Source: Asterella californica
Taxonomy: Eukaryota > Streptophyta > Marchantiopsida > Marchantiales > Aytoniaceae
Length of the DNA stretch: 64,000 bases
Assembly (NCBI GenBank): GCA_036924285.1
Contig: JAYKYS010000015.1
Span: forward strand, 3,286,001 to 3,350,000
Reading direction: 5' to 3'
The notes under the pieces were generated by a model that worked only from the letters and a program-made list of their open reading frames with translations, searched no databases and had not been told where the DNA came from. Below, piece after piece: positions 34,406 to 43,062 of the stretch; the stretch's first letter is position 1, and the number at the start of each line of letters is the position of its first letter. Position numbers and translations under genes: made by a program.

Positions 34406-35368
34406 TAGAAGAAGTCCTGGTGAAGCAGTATTCAAGGTAAGTACCAGAAGCAAAAAGAAGTCAAAATCCCATCAGAAGGAGATCAAGAAGAAGAAGCAGC
34501 GTAAAGAGAGGTCACCCTTCCCTGAGCGGCCTTCTTCTCCTGCTTACGACAGAGAAGATCCGAAGTACTATGCTCCTGACATTAGGTAAGAAGTTGAAGC
34601 GATCATGCAAGAAGAGCTGGAGAAGCGACGGAAGATAGTACAGCAGCTTCCTCCATCAACTACGGCAGCCCATGTCTCACGGAACAGCTTCCAATCGAGA
34701 GAAGACACCATTCTGGTCTTCCATCCAAAGAAGTAGCTCCTACATCTTCTATGTTGGAAACATCAGTTACTCTTCTGAAGCGTTCCCCTTATGACTTCTT
34801 GTGAGATTTGTGGAATCAGGAGGCAGATGTGACCTTCCAACAGCTTTTGGATGACAATGCTGATTACAGGAAATTGTTACAATATGTCCTTCGAGGATCG
34901 AGAAAGAAGAGAACAGTGAAACTTCCCCAGAGTACCCCGATCCTAAGGATAGAGCATGAGGACTTAGGAGCCCCAGAGCTTGATATGGAGATCCATGGCT
35001 GTCTTCTGAAGAAGGTACCCATTGATTCCGGCTCCGGAGTTAACATCATGACTGAAGAAACTGCGCATGCCCTAGGCTTCACTAAGTTCCAGCCTACTCC
35101 GAGAATCCTCAGAATGGCGGACCAGACCAGAAGACGACCTTTGGGGCAACTGAAAGATGTCTTGACGGTAATTGAAGGATTATCTTTTTATCTCACTTAC
35201 ATCATTTTGCGATCTGTAGCTAAGGTTGGATATCAAGTGTTGATAAGAAGACCATTGCGGTATGCTGCAAATGTAAATACCGATTGGAGAAGACATCGTT
35301 TGAGGTTTCTCAATCCTACACCCAAGCCGGGTGAGAAGACCAAAGTCTCACATTGGACATCAAGGTGA
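34406..35368 (+). pseudogene. Family A retropepsin
   Basis: After a Lys-rich linker with stops near 34588 and 34733, an open frame of 186 codons (34808-35368) encodes the aspartic protease. VPIDSGSGVNIMTEETAHAL holds the canonical DSG catalytic triad, followed by LGQLKDVLTVIEG and a degraded LIRRPLRYAA in place of ILGRPWL. It contrasts with the DHG and DGG loops of the younger elements in the window. A frameshift near 35335 leads into the RT frame. Confidence 0.8.
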
Positions 35369-36494
35369 AACTCCTTCTACGACTGAGGGGTACACGTCAG
35401 AAGACTCAGCTATGTCTTCTGACATTGATGAACGATATGATGAGTTTGTGGTGAATAACTTGTGTACTACGGAAGTAGCAGAGATAGCAGAAGAAGTGAT
35501 CTGTGGATACATTGAGTGCTACGAAATTGCGGAAGAAGAGCTTCTAGAAGACGAAAGTACTATTTTCTCTTCGGAAGACCCGACAGTTAGTCTTCCAAAA
35601 GATGAAAGTACTGTCTTCTCTTCAAAAGATCAGTTAGCTGATCTTCCAGACGACGAATCTGAACTGGAAGAAGCTCCCAAACCGGAATATTTTGGTGCCA
35701 GTGAGTACAGTCACACTGAAGGAATGATGAACCTTGATGATCTTCAAGATATGGAGGTTGCCTCAAGGAAGAAGCTGAAACTTTCCAAGGTGATCAAGGG
35801 TCAGCAGTTGGAAGACTTCAGAGAACTCCTTACAGAGTTCCAGGACGTCTTCGCTTGGACCATAGAAGACATGAAGGGCATACCTCGAGAACTGGGAGAG
35901 CATCGCATTGACTTGTTGGAGGGCGCTGTTCCTGCACGGCAGAGGCAGTATCGACTCAACTTCAAGTACTCGCTTCTGGTGAAGGATCAGATCGATCAAT
36001 ATCTGAAGGCAGGAGTCATCTTCCCAGTACTTAGTAGTGAGTGGGTAGCTCCTATTGTCATCGTGCCGAAGAAGTAGACAGGTAAGATCCGAGTGTGTCA
36101 GGACTTCCTGAAGCTGAACTTGGCCACGAAAAAGGATCACCATTCTTTATCTTTCATCGATTCTGTGTTAGATCAGGTAGCAAGACATGAGTTCTACAGC
36201 TTCCTGGATGGGTATTCTGGGTACAATCAAGTTTCAATCAGAGAAGAAGACAAGTCGAAAACCACTTTCACTACTGATTGAGACACGTACGCATACAATC
36301 AAATGCCGTTTGGTTTACGCAACACACTCGTCACATTCCAAAAACTGATGATCACGATCTTCAAGGAGTATCTTCGTACTTTCATGGAGATCTTCTTGGA
36401 TGATTTTTGTGCTTTTGGATCGAGAGAAGATCACCTGATATTTCTGAGGAAGTATTTTTTGAAGTGTAGAGAGCATCATTGGCTCTTCTCCTGA
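35331..36494 (+). pseudogene. Family A reverse transcriptase
   Basis: The 249-codon open frame to 36077 carries an acidic connector and the RT N terminus (EFQDVFAWTIEDMKGI, LKAGVIFPVLSSEWVAPIVI). TAG at 36075, TGA at 36279 and TGA at 36492 interrupt the same frame. Between them, YSFLDGYSGYNQVSI gives the first catalytic Asp and IFLDDFCAFGS the catalytic pair. The F-x-DD-F-C/S motif is Athila-like. It is clearly inactive. Confidence 0.85.
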
Positions 36495-37321
36495 GAAGTG
36501 CTTCTTTGGTATGTCAGAAGGAATTTTGCTAGGATATAGGATTTCTGGAAGAGGTATAGAAGTCGACTTTGCTAAGGTGGAGGTCATCATGAAACTTCAC
36601 CCACCTACTAACCTGACTCAGTTGAGAAGCTTCTTGGGCAACGTAGGATACTACAAGAGGTTTATTGACAGGTACGCAGAAGTAGCAGGAAGACTCACCA
36701 AGTTGCTGAAGAAGGACAAACCTTACATTTGGTCTTCTGAGCAGTAGGAAGCGTTCCAAGAAATGAAAAGACTTCTGTCAGAATCTCCTATCATAAGGCC
36801 ACCTGATTGGGAGAGAGTCTTCCACATTTATGTGGATGTTTCTGCTTTTGCCATAGGGGTGGTACTGAGTCAAAAAGATGAGAAGAAGAAGGATTATCCC
36901 ATCTACTATGCAGGAAGACAACTCAGTGATGCAGAGAAGAAGTACTCTACAACTGAAAGGGAGTGTCTTGGCATGATTTACTCATGTAGGAAGTTTAGGC
37001 ACTATCTTCTAGCAAATCCATTTGTCTTCTATGTTGGATCATTTTTCTTTGAAACATCTAGTGAAAAAAGCAGATTTGTCTAGTAGGATAGCTAGGTGGA
37101 TTCTTCTACTCCAAGAATTTACTTACACGATTGAGTACAAGCTTGGAAGACAGCATGTTAATGCTGACTACCTATCCAGATTGGAGATAGAGCGACAAGA
37201 AGATGAAGTGGAAGACGAGTTCCCTGACGAGAAGCTGTTTTTGGTTTCTGCAGAGACACTCTCATCTGAGGGGGGCGTACCACCTGCTTCTCAGAAGACG
37301 AGACTAGGTCTTCTGACCTAG
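36495..37321 (+). pseudogene. Family A RT connection and RNase H
   Basis: A frameshift near 36495 moves the reading to another frame: ILLGYRISGRGIEVDFAKVE, LRSFLGNVGYYKRFI (connection) and, after TAG at 36745, the RNase H start FHIYVDVSAFAIGVVLSQKD. A further shift near 37020 continues with LQEFTYTIEYKLGRQHVNAD and YLSRLEIER, the usual end of RNase H. The remaining sequence to the stop at 37321 is acidic and Ser-rich. The first RNase H Asp is present in VDVS. Confidence 0.8.
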
Positions 37322-38020
37322 TTTATGCGACTTCTACAGAGGAATCGATCTTCAAGGACTTGAGGAAGTTCTTGAAAGACCAACAGTACCCCGAGGGATT
37401 GGATGCCGAGCAGAAGGATATCTTCTTACACAAGGCAGGTCCTTACGCCATCTTCCAGAGTATTCTGTTTAAGAAATGACATGACGAGAAGTTGAGGAGA
37501 TGCCTCGAGCCTTCAAAGATTAAGCCAGTGATCACGAGTCTTCACTACGAGGATGTTGAGGGTCACTATGAGCTGAAGATCACGGTGAAGAAGATGTTGG
37601 ATGCTGGCTACTGGTGACCGACCATATATAGAGACACTTTTCAGGAGATCAGAAAATGTGATGCATGCCAAAGGGTGGGAAGACCAACAGCTACTACAAG
37701 GTGACTTCTTACTCCCATTCTGCCTCTAGCCTCTTTTGAAAAGTGGAGAATCGACTTTGTGGGATCAATCGTCCCGGTGGTTAGAAGAACACGAGCACGG
37801 TACATCTTGATAGCTACCGAGTACGTCACAAAGATGATAGAAGACGAAGCCACAAGAAAGAACGACGCCGCAGTGGTGGCCAGGTCTCTTTGGCACAACA
37901 TCATCACTCGATACGGATGCCCGCTGGAACTAGTATCACATAGGGGTACTCATTTTTTAAATGAGACTATTTCTCTCCTGACCCAGTACTTCAGGAAAAA
38001 GCATCGAAAGACGACACCGT
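37322..38020 (+). pseudogene. Family A integrase, zinc-binding domain and first part of core, cut by B3
   Basis: Reading continues with FKDLRKFLKDQQYPEGLDAE and a zinc-binding region. ITSLHYEDVEGHYELKITVK gives the His pair and KCDACQRVGRPTA the Cys pair. The catalytic core starts at RIDFVGSIVPV (first Asp). The segment with the second acidic residue reads ELVSHRGTHF, where the expected Asp is His, so the core is dead apart from its stops. The ORF is open from 37759 to the B3 insertion at 38021. It resumes after B3 at 50533 as YNPKANGLTEKSNG. Confidence 0.8.
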
Positions 38021-38733
38021 TGTCGTATCGTGGACCGGCTCCTATCTGAAATTCAAACTTCGATGCTTGTCGCTCCAAAGACACTCATGAGAAGACAAGC
38101 TAGGCCACTGCTTACGGACTTTTGGCACCATTTCGGATCTTCGCTTTCATCACATCAGTGGATAGAGCTCCTTGTCAGCATTCCATAGGCACTTTGTCTA
38201 CTTCGTTTGGACGCTGTCGTATTGTACATAGGTCTGTACAGTGAAAAGTATTACAGAGAGATTTTTTTTCTATATTGTGTAAAGGAAGCTGCCCTGCAGC
38301 TTAACAAGCTAGGTAGGAGCTAAGCTGGAGCTATGCTTGACAAGCTGCCCCCTAGCTTGGGTTGGAATATCACCCCTAAGGGAGTCGAAAGACATCAGAA
38401 TGCAAAGCTCGACGAGGAGATCGACCTCATGCTTCTAGTTTTGACAGAAAGTGTTTTAAGCAATAGTTAGTACGAGTTTTAGGCTGTGAAGTATGTGAAA
38501 GAGAGAAATCGGTCGATTCCGATTCGTGACTCGAACTCAGAATCGGATAGCGTCAACGTGTAGGTGTTCACAAATACTATAGTTTTGACTCCTTGTTCAT
38601 TAAAAACGGAGTTGTATAGAGAAGGGAGTTGTACAGAGAAGTTAGTGTAGAAAAGGCTACTAAAGATTTTACAGAAAAATTTCTTCAGGTAAACATATGT
38701 ACAAAAGTTTTTACCTTCTTGAACGGAACCAAA

Positions 38734-38798
38734 GGCCATCCCAGTGATAGGGCGCCTGCCTAGGAGGGAAGTGGTCTCAGGATCAATCCCCCCTGGCC
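38734..38798 (+). repeat. tRNA-derived (SINE-like) module in the C 5' LTR
   Basis: The 65 bases start GGCC and end GGCC. They contain CAGTGATAGGGCGCCTGCCT, very close to the D arm and anticodon arm of many tRNAs, and GGATCAATCC, which fits the Pol III B-box pattern GWTCRANNC. About 260 further bases with strong local hairpins follow, closed by an inverted repeat (GCCATCCTGAATATACTAT and its near complement at about 39040-39060). The same module occurs at 47183 and, reversed, at 58579 in element D. It is not a functional tRNA gene, because the anticodon arm does not fold properly. Confidence 0.5.
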
Positions 38799-39194
38799 TC
38801 TGGTTCCTATTCCGGCATGTTGGCCTCCTGGAAGGGAGTCTATGTTGGATATGCAGCCACGTCCTGCATATCTAAGGGCGGGAGACCGGTATCTCCCTTA
38901 ATCGTGAGCTTCCTGGCCTAAGCCTCCGCATGCCATCCTGAATATACTATGGGAGATACCTGGTGCGCATATGGGGGGGCTGTAAGCCCTGTGGGGCAGC
39001 CTCATAAGTGTTGGGGCTTCGGCCTACATTGGATGGCTTGTAGTATATTCAGGGTGGCATCAAGATGGCATCGAGGGCACGGGAAACTTTTGCTGATTAT
39101 TATGTACGCATAAGGACAGCAGGGGAACAGCTTTAGCAGGGGCCTTAAAATTGAAGCGGAAGCGGACATTTTTCTGAGAAATGTTTCTTAGAGA

Positions 39195-39600
39195 GCTTGA
39201 AGCGAAAGATTGAAGCGGAAGATTACAGCGGAAACGGACGATTACCGCGGAAGCTTGAAGCGGAATATTACAGCGGAAGCGAAAGATTACCACGGAAGCT
39301 TGAAGCGGAAGGTTACAGCGGAAGCGGAAAACTACAGCGGAAGCGGAAGATTACCGCGGAAGCTTGAAGCGGAATATTACAGCGGAAGTGGAAGATTACC
39401 GCGGAAGCTTGAAGCGGAAGGTTACAGCGGAAGCGGAAAACTACAGCGGAAGCGGAAGATTACCGCGGAAGCTTGAAGCGGAATATTACAGCGGAAGCGG
39501 AAGATTACCGCAGAAGCTTGAAACGGAAGGTTACAGCGGAAGCGGAAGATTACCGCGGAAGCTTGAAGCGAAAGATTACAGCGGGAGCGGAACTCTGTAC
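39195..39600 (+). repeat. 45-bp minisatellite in the C 5' LTR
   Basis: Units of about 45 bp contain GCGGAAGCTTGAAGCGGAA and end ACAGCGGAAGCGGAAGATTACC. They alternate TATTACAG with GGTTACAG types. Because the unit is a multiple of three, several frames stay open (KLEAEYYSGSGRLPR repeated), but position inside an LTR and open antisense frames argue against coding. Confidence 0.8.
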
Positions 39601-40188
39601 GCATAAGGACAGCAGGGGGCAGCTTAGCTAGGGCTCTGCTTCTGATAAGTGACTGGGCTTATAAGGACATGACGGGGGCAGCTTAAGCTGGGGCCTTAAC
39701 TTTTAGGTTAAATGCCTACGGCGACTTGGTATCGGGGGACAGTTTGAAAAGGATTTTTCGGAGAGAGGTGAAGCGGAAGGAGGAGGATTACACGAAGGAG
39801 AAGCTAGGAGGCTGGGAAAAGATCAAATTGCTGACAGATTGAATTGGGAGATCATCGTAGGGAGAGGGGCAGGAGTTTTAAGCTTGGACGTTGTCCAATA
39901 AACTGTACGGAGGAGAAATTACTCTCAGGAGGCAGTTTGATTGAGAGAGATCATTTGAAAATCTACGGAGGACTTTTGATCGACGTATGATCAAATTTTT
40001 GAGAGTTTCAGTTGAGGCAAAGAGAGGAATAAGATTCATGGGTCCAAATTTCACTATTAGGTTTGGATTGAGACGTACTTGGTAGACTTTTGGTTGAAAA
40101 CTGATTGACGGGAGAAAAAGACACGCAAGAGAGGAAGAGAGAGAGATTTTCTTTACAGTTGAAGAAATTGATGATGCAGCTACACTGA

Positions 40189-40194
40189 AATAAA
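40189..40194 (+). terminator. AATAAA polyadenylation signal, C 5' LTR copy
   Basis: AATAAA about 195 bases before the LTR end. The same site in the 3' LTR (48670-48675) would serve transcript ends. Confidence 0.4.
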
Positions 40195-40391
40195 GTTATT
40201 TGGATCTTGAGAGACCTATCTGTGTACCTAAGGTGTGCTGGAGTGCTTGTTTTTGTAAACAGTGGTCACAAGAGGCTGTGGTTTGAGATTTCATCGTTGG
40301 CAGCAACCTATTTTCCTTTCTGGTCGTTTTTCTCTGATCGGTCACAGTCAGGAGGTCCGCCCTCTCCAAGAAAGACTCTCAACTCTACATC

Positions 40392-40409
40392 TGGTGCTTC
40401 CACTGAGAG
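40392..40409 (+). promoter_or_regulatory. C primer binding site
   Basis: TGGTGCTTCCACTGAGAG lies two bases after the LTR end, and gag starts 42 bases later. The matching tRNA 3' end is not identified. Confidence 0.65.
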
Positions 40410-40451
40410 CAATTGGGGTGATTGATTTGGAGAATTGACTGAATTGAGAAA

Positions 40452-41852
40452 ATGGAACACAGTGCTGCCGTACAAGGTGTAGCTGCTGCTCAAGGTGCTC
40501 CTGTTCAAGGGACTCCGAGTCAAGATGGAATTGGCTCTCAAGGAGGGCCTACGGTGGTTCCAACAGCAACAGCACAGCCTGCTGTAGACACGTCTCAGAT
40601 TCTTCAGGCGTTGGCTGCCTTGATTCAGCAGCAGCCTGCAATTGGGGGAGCTGAGCAGAAGTCCACAAGGGCATTACAAGCAATTGTTGGTCGATGTGGA
40701 CGATTTGATGGAAGAGATGTTACTAGGTACTTGCGGGAGTATGTGGTTGAGATGGAGTTGGTCAGGGCACCTGAAGTTGAGGTAATTCTAAGCTTTGAGT
40801 TGACTGTTGTCCCTGAACTGAGAGAGAAGGTGAGAAATTTACAGAGAAGACATTTAGGTGGGTGGACTCTGTTTGAACGTGCACTGAGAGAAGAGTTTCT
40901 AGAAGAGGACTCTGAAAGAGTCACCAGAAGAACCCTTATGGATTGGATAGAGCGTCAGCCTGGACGTTCCATGGGATTGAATGAGGTAATTCGTGAGTTT
41001 GAGAAGAGGTACTCTCAGCTTTCTGGTCTGGAGAAGTTGACGCTGGATGCTAGGAAGACGGAGTTGTTCTTGGGGGCTCTGGATGAGTTCACAGCAGATA
41101 GGCTTTGTTTCATGTTGGCTGATCGAGGGACTGAAGGGGGAGTTACATCTGATTGGAGGAGAGTGGAAGAAGCAGTATCTACCCTTGCTAGGCAACGTCG
41201 TGGTAGGATGGTGTTACAGTTAGAAACCTTACCAGAGCAGCAGAGAGTAGATCCTCAAGTTCATGTAGCTCCTCCTACAATACCTCAGGCACCTATTGTG
41301 ATTCCTCAAGCACCCATAGTGGTTCCCCAAGTGATTCCTCAAGCGCCTGCAGTACCTATCCCAACACAGAGAGGACCTAGACAGCAACAGCGACCTGCTG
41401 AGAACCGAAATCAGAATAATTTGATAGAAGAGCTCACTCAACAGCTGAGAGATTTGAGGGTTGAGATGGCAGACTTGAGGAGAGACCAACGACCAGTTGC
41501 GCCAGGTGCTCGACCTGTAGGAGGAACCTTTACAAGGAGATGTATTTGGTGCGACAGCCCAGATCATCTCAGAGGAGACTGTCAAGACTTGGCGGTTGCC
41601 TTGGGAGAGGACGTAGTCAATTATCAGAATAACAGGTTGTATTTAACAGCCACGGGGCAGCCTCTGAACACATATTTTGGGAGAGGAGGAATGAGGAGTT
41701 CTCTTCCAGCACTTACTGACGCGAATACTACAGCGATGACTGCGGGTTCTGCAGAGGCTGATGTGTATACTGGGAAGATTGAGGTGCGCGCTAATCCAAC
41801 TATGGTTGAGCAGGCTAATGAGGTCTCAGTTGAAATGATGAAGAGGTGCTGA
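40452..41852 (+). CDS. C Gag
   Basis: The open frame has 466 codons from an ATG 60 bases after the LTR. The N terminus is Gln/Gly/Val-rich. The capsid-like region includes VTRYLREYVVEMELVRAPEV, TLMDWIERQPGRSMGLNEVI and EFEKRYSQLSGLEKLTLDAR. A Pro/Gln/Val-rich linker follows, then a short helical segment (LTQQLRDLRVEMADLRRDQ) and the CCHC zinc knuckle RCIWCDSPDHLRGDC. It would package the RNA and form particles. The end at 41852 is a local break: the sequence before protease (SIRRATGWRDP) lies in another frame with a one-base indel. In B and D, Gag and Pro share a frame. Confidence 0.85.
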   Translation: MEHSAAVQGVAAAQGAPVQGTPSQDGIGSQGGPTVVPTATAQPAVDTSQILQALAALIQQQPAIGGAEQKSTRALQAIVGRCGRFDGRDVTRYLREYVVEMELVRAPEVEVILSFELTVVPELREKVRNLQRRHLGGWTLFERALREEFLEEDSERVTRRTLMDWIERQPGRSMGLNEVIREFEKRYSQLSGLEKLTLDARKTELFLGALDEFTADRLCFMLADRGTEGGVTSDWRRVEEAVSTLARQRRGRMVLQLETLPEQQRVDPQVHVAPPTIPQAPIVIPQAPIVVPQVIPQAPAVPIPTQRGPRQQQRPAENRNQNNLIEELTQQLRDLRVEMADLRRDQRPVAPGARPVGGTFTRRCIWCDSPDHLRGDCQDLAVALGEDVVNYQNNRLYLTATGQPLNTYFGRGGMRSSLPALTDANTTAMTAGSAEADVYTGKIEVRANPTMVEQANEVSVEMMKRC

Positions 41853-43044
41853 AAGCATTAGGAGAGCTACTGGATGGAGGGACCCAGTGGATGCAACTTC
41901 TATTCGAGCATTTTTAGAAGCAAGCAGTGAGCAGGATGTCATGCTGGAAGACAAAAGAAGACGGGATGCTTCTGATTTAGATGCAGGGGTACCAGAGGAT
42001 AGTGACCGTCGAAGGGTTACGAGGAGGAGAGCAGCGGAACCATCACCATCTGTATCAACTGGTAGATTTCCTGCTGCAGAGGATATACCTTCTACCTCTA
42101 CAGCTCCACCACCTGCAGTAGATCCTATGGAAGGTGTACAGGATTTGCCACAAGAGACTACTACTCCAGATAGAGTACGGGGAAAGAGATTTACAGCACA
42201 GGAAAAGGGGAAAGCTCCAGCTTACAAGTTAGCGGCAGACATCGAAACAACAACAGACTTGCGTGTTGTTCTGGAGCAACGCATTTTGGATGCTAGAGTT
42301 GAGTTTACTCTTTGTGAAGTGCTTGGTATCGCAAAGAGAGAGTTTCATGAGTTGATAATAGACATCATGAAGAGAAAGAGACAGGTGGTGTTGACTGAAC
42401 AAGTGAGTAGTCAGATGGTTGGAGCAGTAGATGCTATTGGTGTTGATCCGTTCAGAGGTGATAAGTATGAGGCATGGGTTGCTGGTCCTGCTGTTATTGA
42501 GAATGAAGATGAAGAGTATGAGGAGGATAGGTCAAGCGCGGACAGCGATTTCAAAGAAAAGCACTGGGCAAGAGCGACAACTGAGACGCAGGTTCGACTT
42601 GGAGGACTTTCTGAACCAGTGCCTGCACTTGTGGATCACGGGTCGGAGATCAACATCATTTCCAAAGAGGTGTATGAGAAAGGGCAGTGGCCAATCGAAA
42701 GAAATCATGGTTGGGTACTTCCTGCAGCAAATAATCAGAAGGGTGAGTTATACGGAGCTTGTCCTAATATGCGTGTGAAGATTGGAGATGTAGAGGTTGA
42801 TCAACATTTCTTTGTACAGTCGTCTGCCTCCTATCATGTCATACTGGGCCAACCATACATCACCGCTGTTCGAATGGAGACAAAGGTGATGAACGATGGG
42901 TCTCATTATGCCAGAGTTCGGAGTCCTGATGACAAGTACTCAGTACAGTTTTTGACGGTTCGTTCAAGACATGAACGGAACCGACAAACCCTTAGAGATT
43001 CTCAGACGAAGAGATGTAAGGGTTTTCACAGTCCACTCCTGTAG
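41853..43044 (+). CDS. C retropepsin region (Gag-Pro C-terminal part)
   Basis: The frame is open from the SIRRATGWRDP segment near 41857, with 385 codons from 41887. A charged linker with EDKRRRDASDLDAG and a conserved segment YKLAADIETTTDLRVVLEQR and VEFTLCEVLGIAKREFHELI precede the protease. The protease loop is PALVDHGSEINIISKEVY, with DHG as in B and D, and the later YHVILGQPYI. The frame ends at TAG 43042-43044, 16 bases after the slippery heptamer in which a -1 shift gives access to Pol. Confidence 0.87.
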
Positions 43045-43062
43045 AGCGGGAAGACAGGGGTG
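43020..43062 (+). promoter_or_regulatory. C -1 frameshift element at the Pro/Pol junction
   Basis: GGGTTTT at 43020-43026 is in the correct register (G GGT TTT) for slipping. A 7-nt spacer (43027-43033) is followed by a 9-bp stem CACTCCTGT / ACAGGGGTG (43034-43042 and 43054-43062, one G-U) around the loop AGAGCGGGAAG. After a -1 shift the frame reads FSQSTPVEREDRG and continues open through all of Pol. B and D keep the same geometry with different stem bases. Confidence 0.88.

Larger units (their letters stand above)
38215..40389 (+). repeat. C 5' LTR
   Basis: The repeat is 2175 bp, nearly identical to 46664-48870. In order it contains a 5' U3 part, a tRNA-like module with hairpins (about 38734-39060), a 45-bp minisatellite (about 39195-39600), then a long leader-like part with AATAAA at 40189. 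Length difference from the other LTR comes largely from the minisatellite. Small open frames in it are by-products of the repeats. Confidence 0.92.

Noticed and set aside
35763..36143. Minus-strand ORF of 126 codons
   Set aside because: It is antisense to the family A RT, whose motifs clearly identify the coding strand.
38734..38798. A functional tRNA gene
   Set aside because: The D arm and B box look tRNA-like, but the anticodon arm does not form a proper 5-bp stem and 7-base loop, and the copy sits within an LTR together with a hairpin body.
39195..39600. CRISPR-like or protein-coding repeat array
   Set aside because: The units are contiguous, with no unique spacers; they lie in an LTR of a eukaryotic retrotransposon and are open on both strands because the unit is 45 bp.
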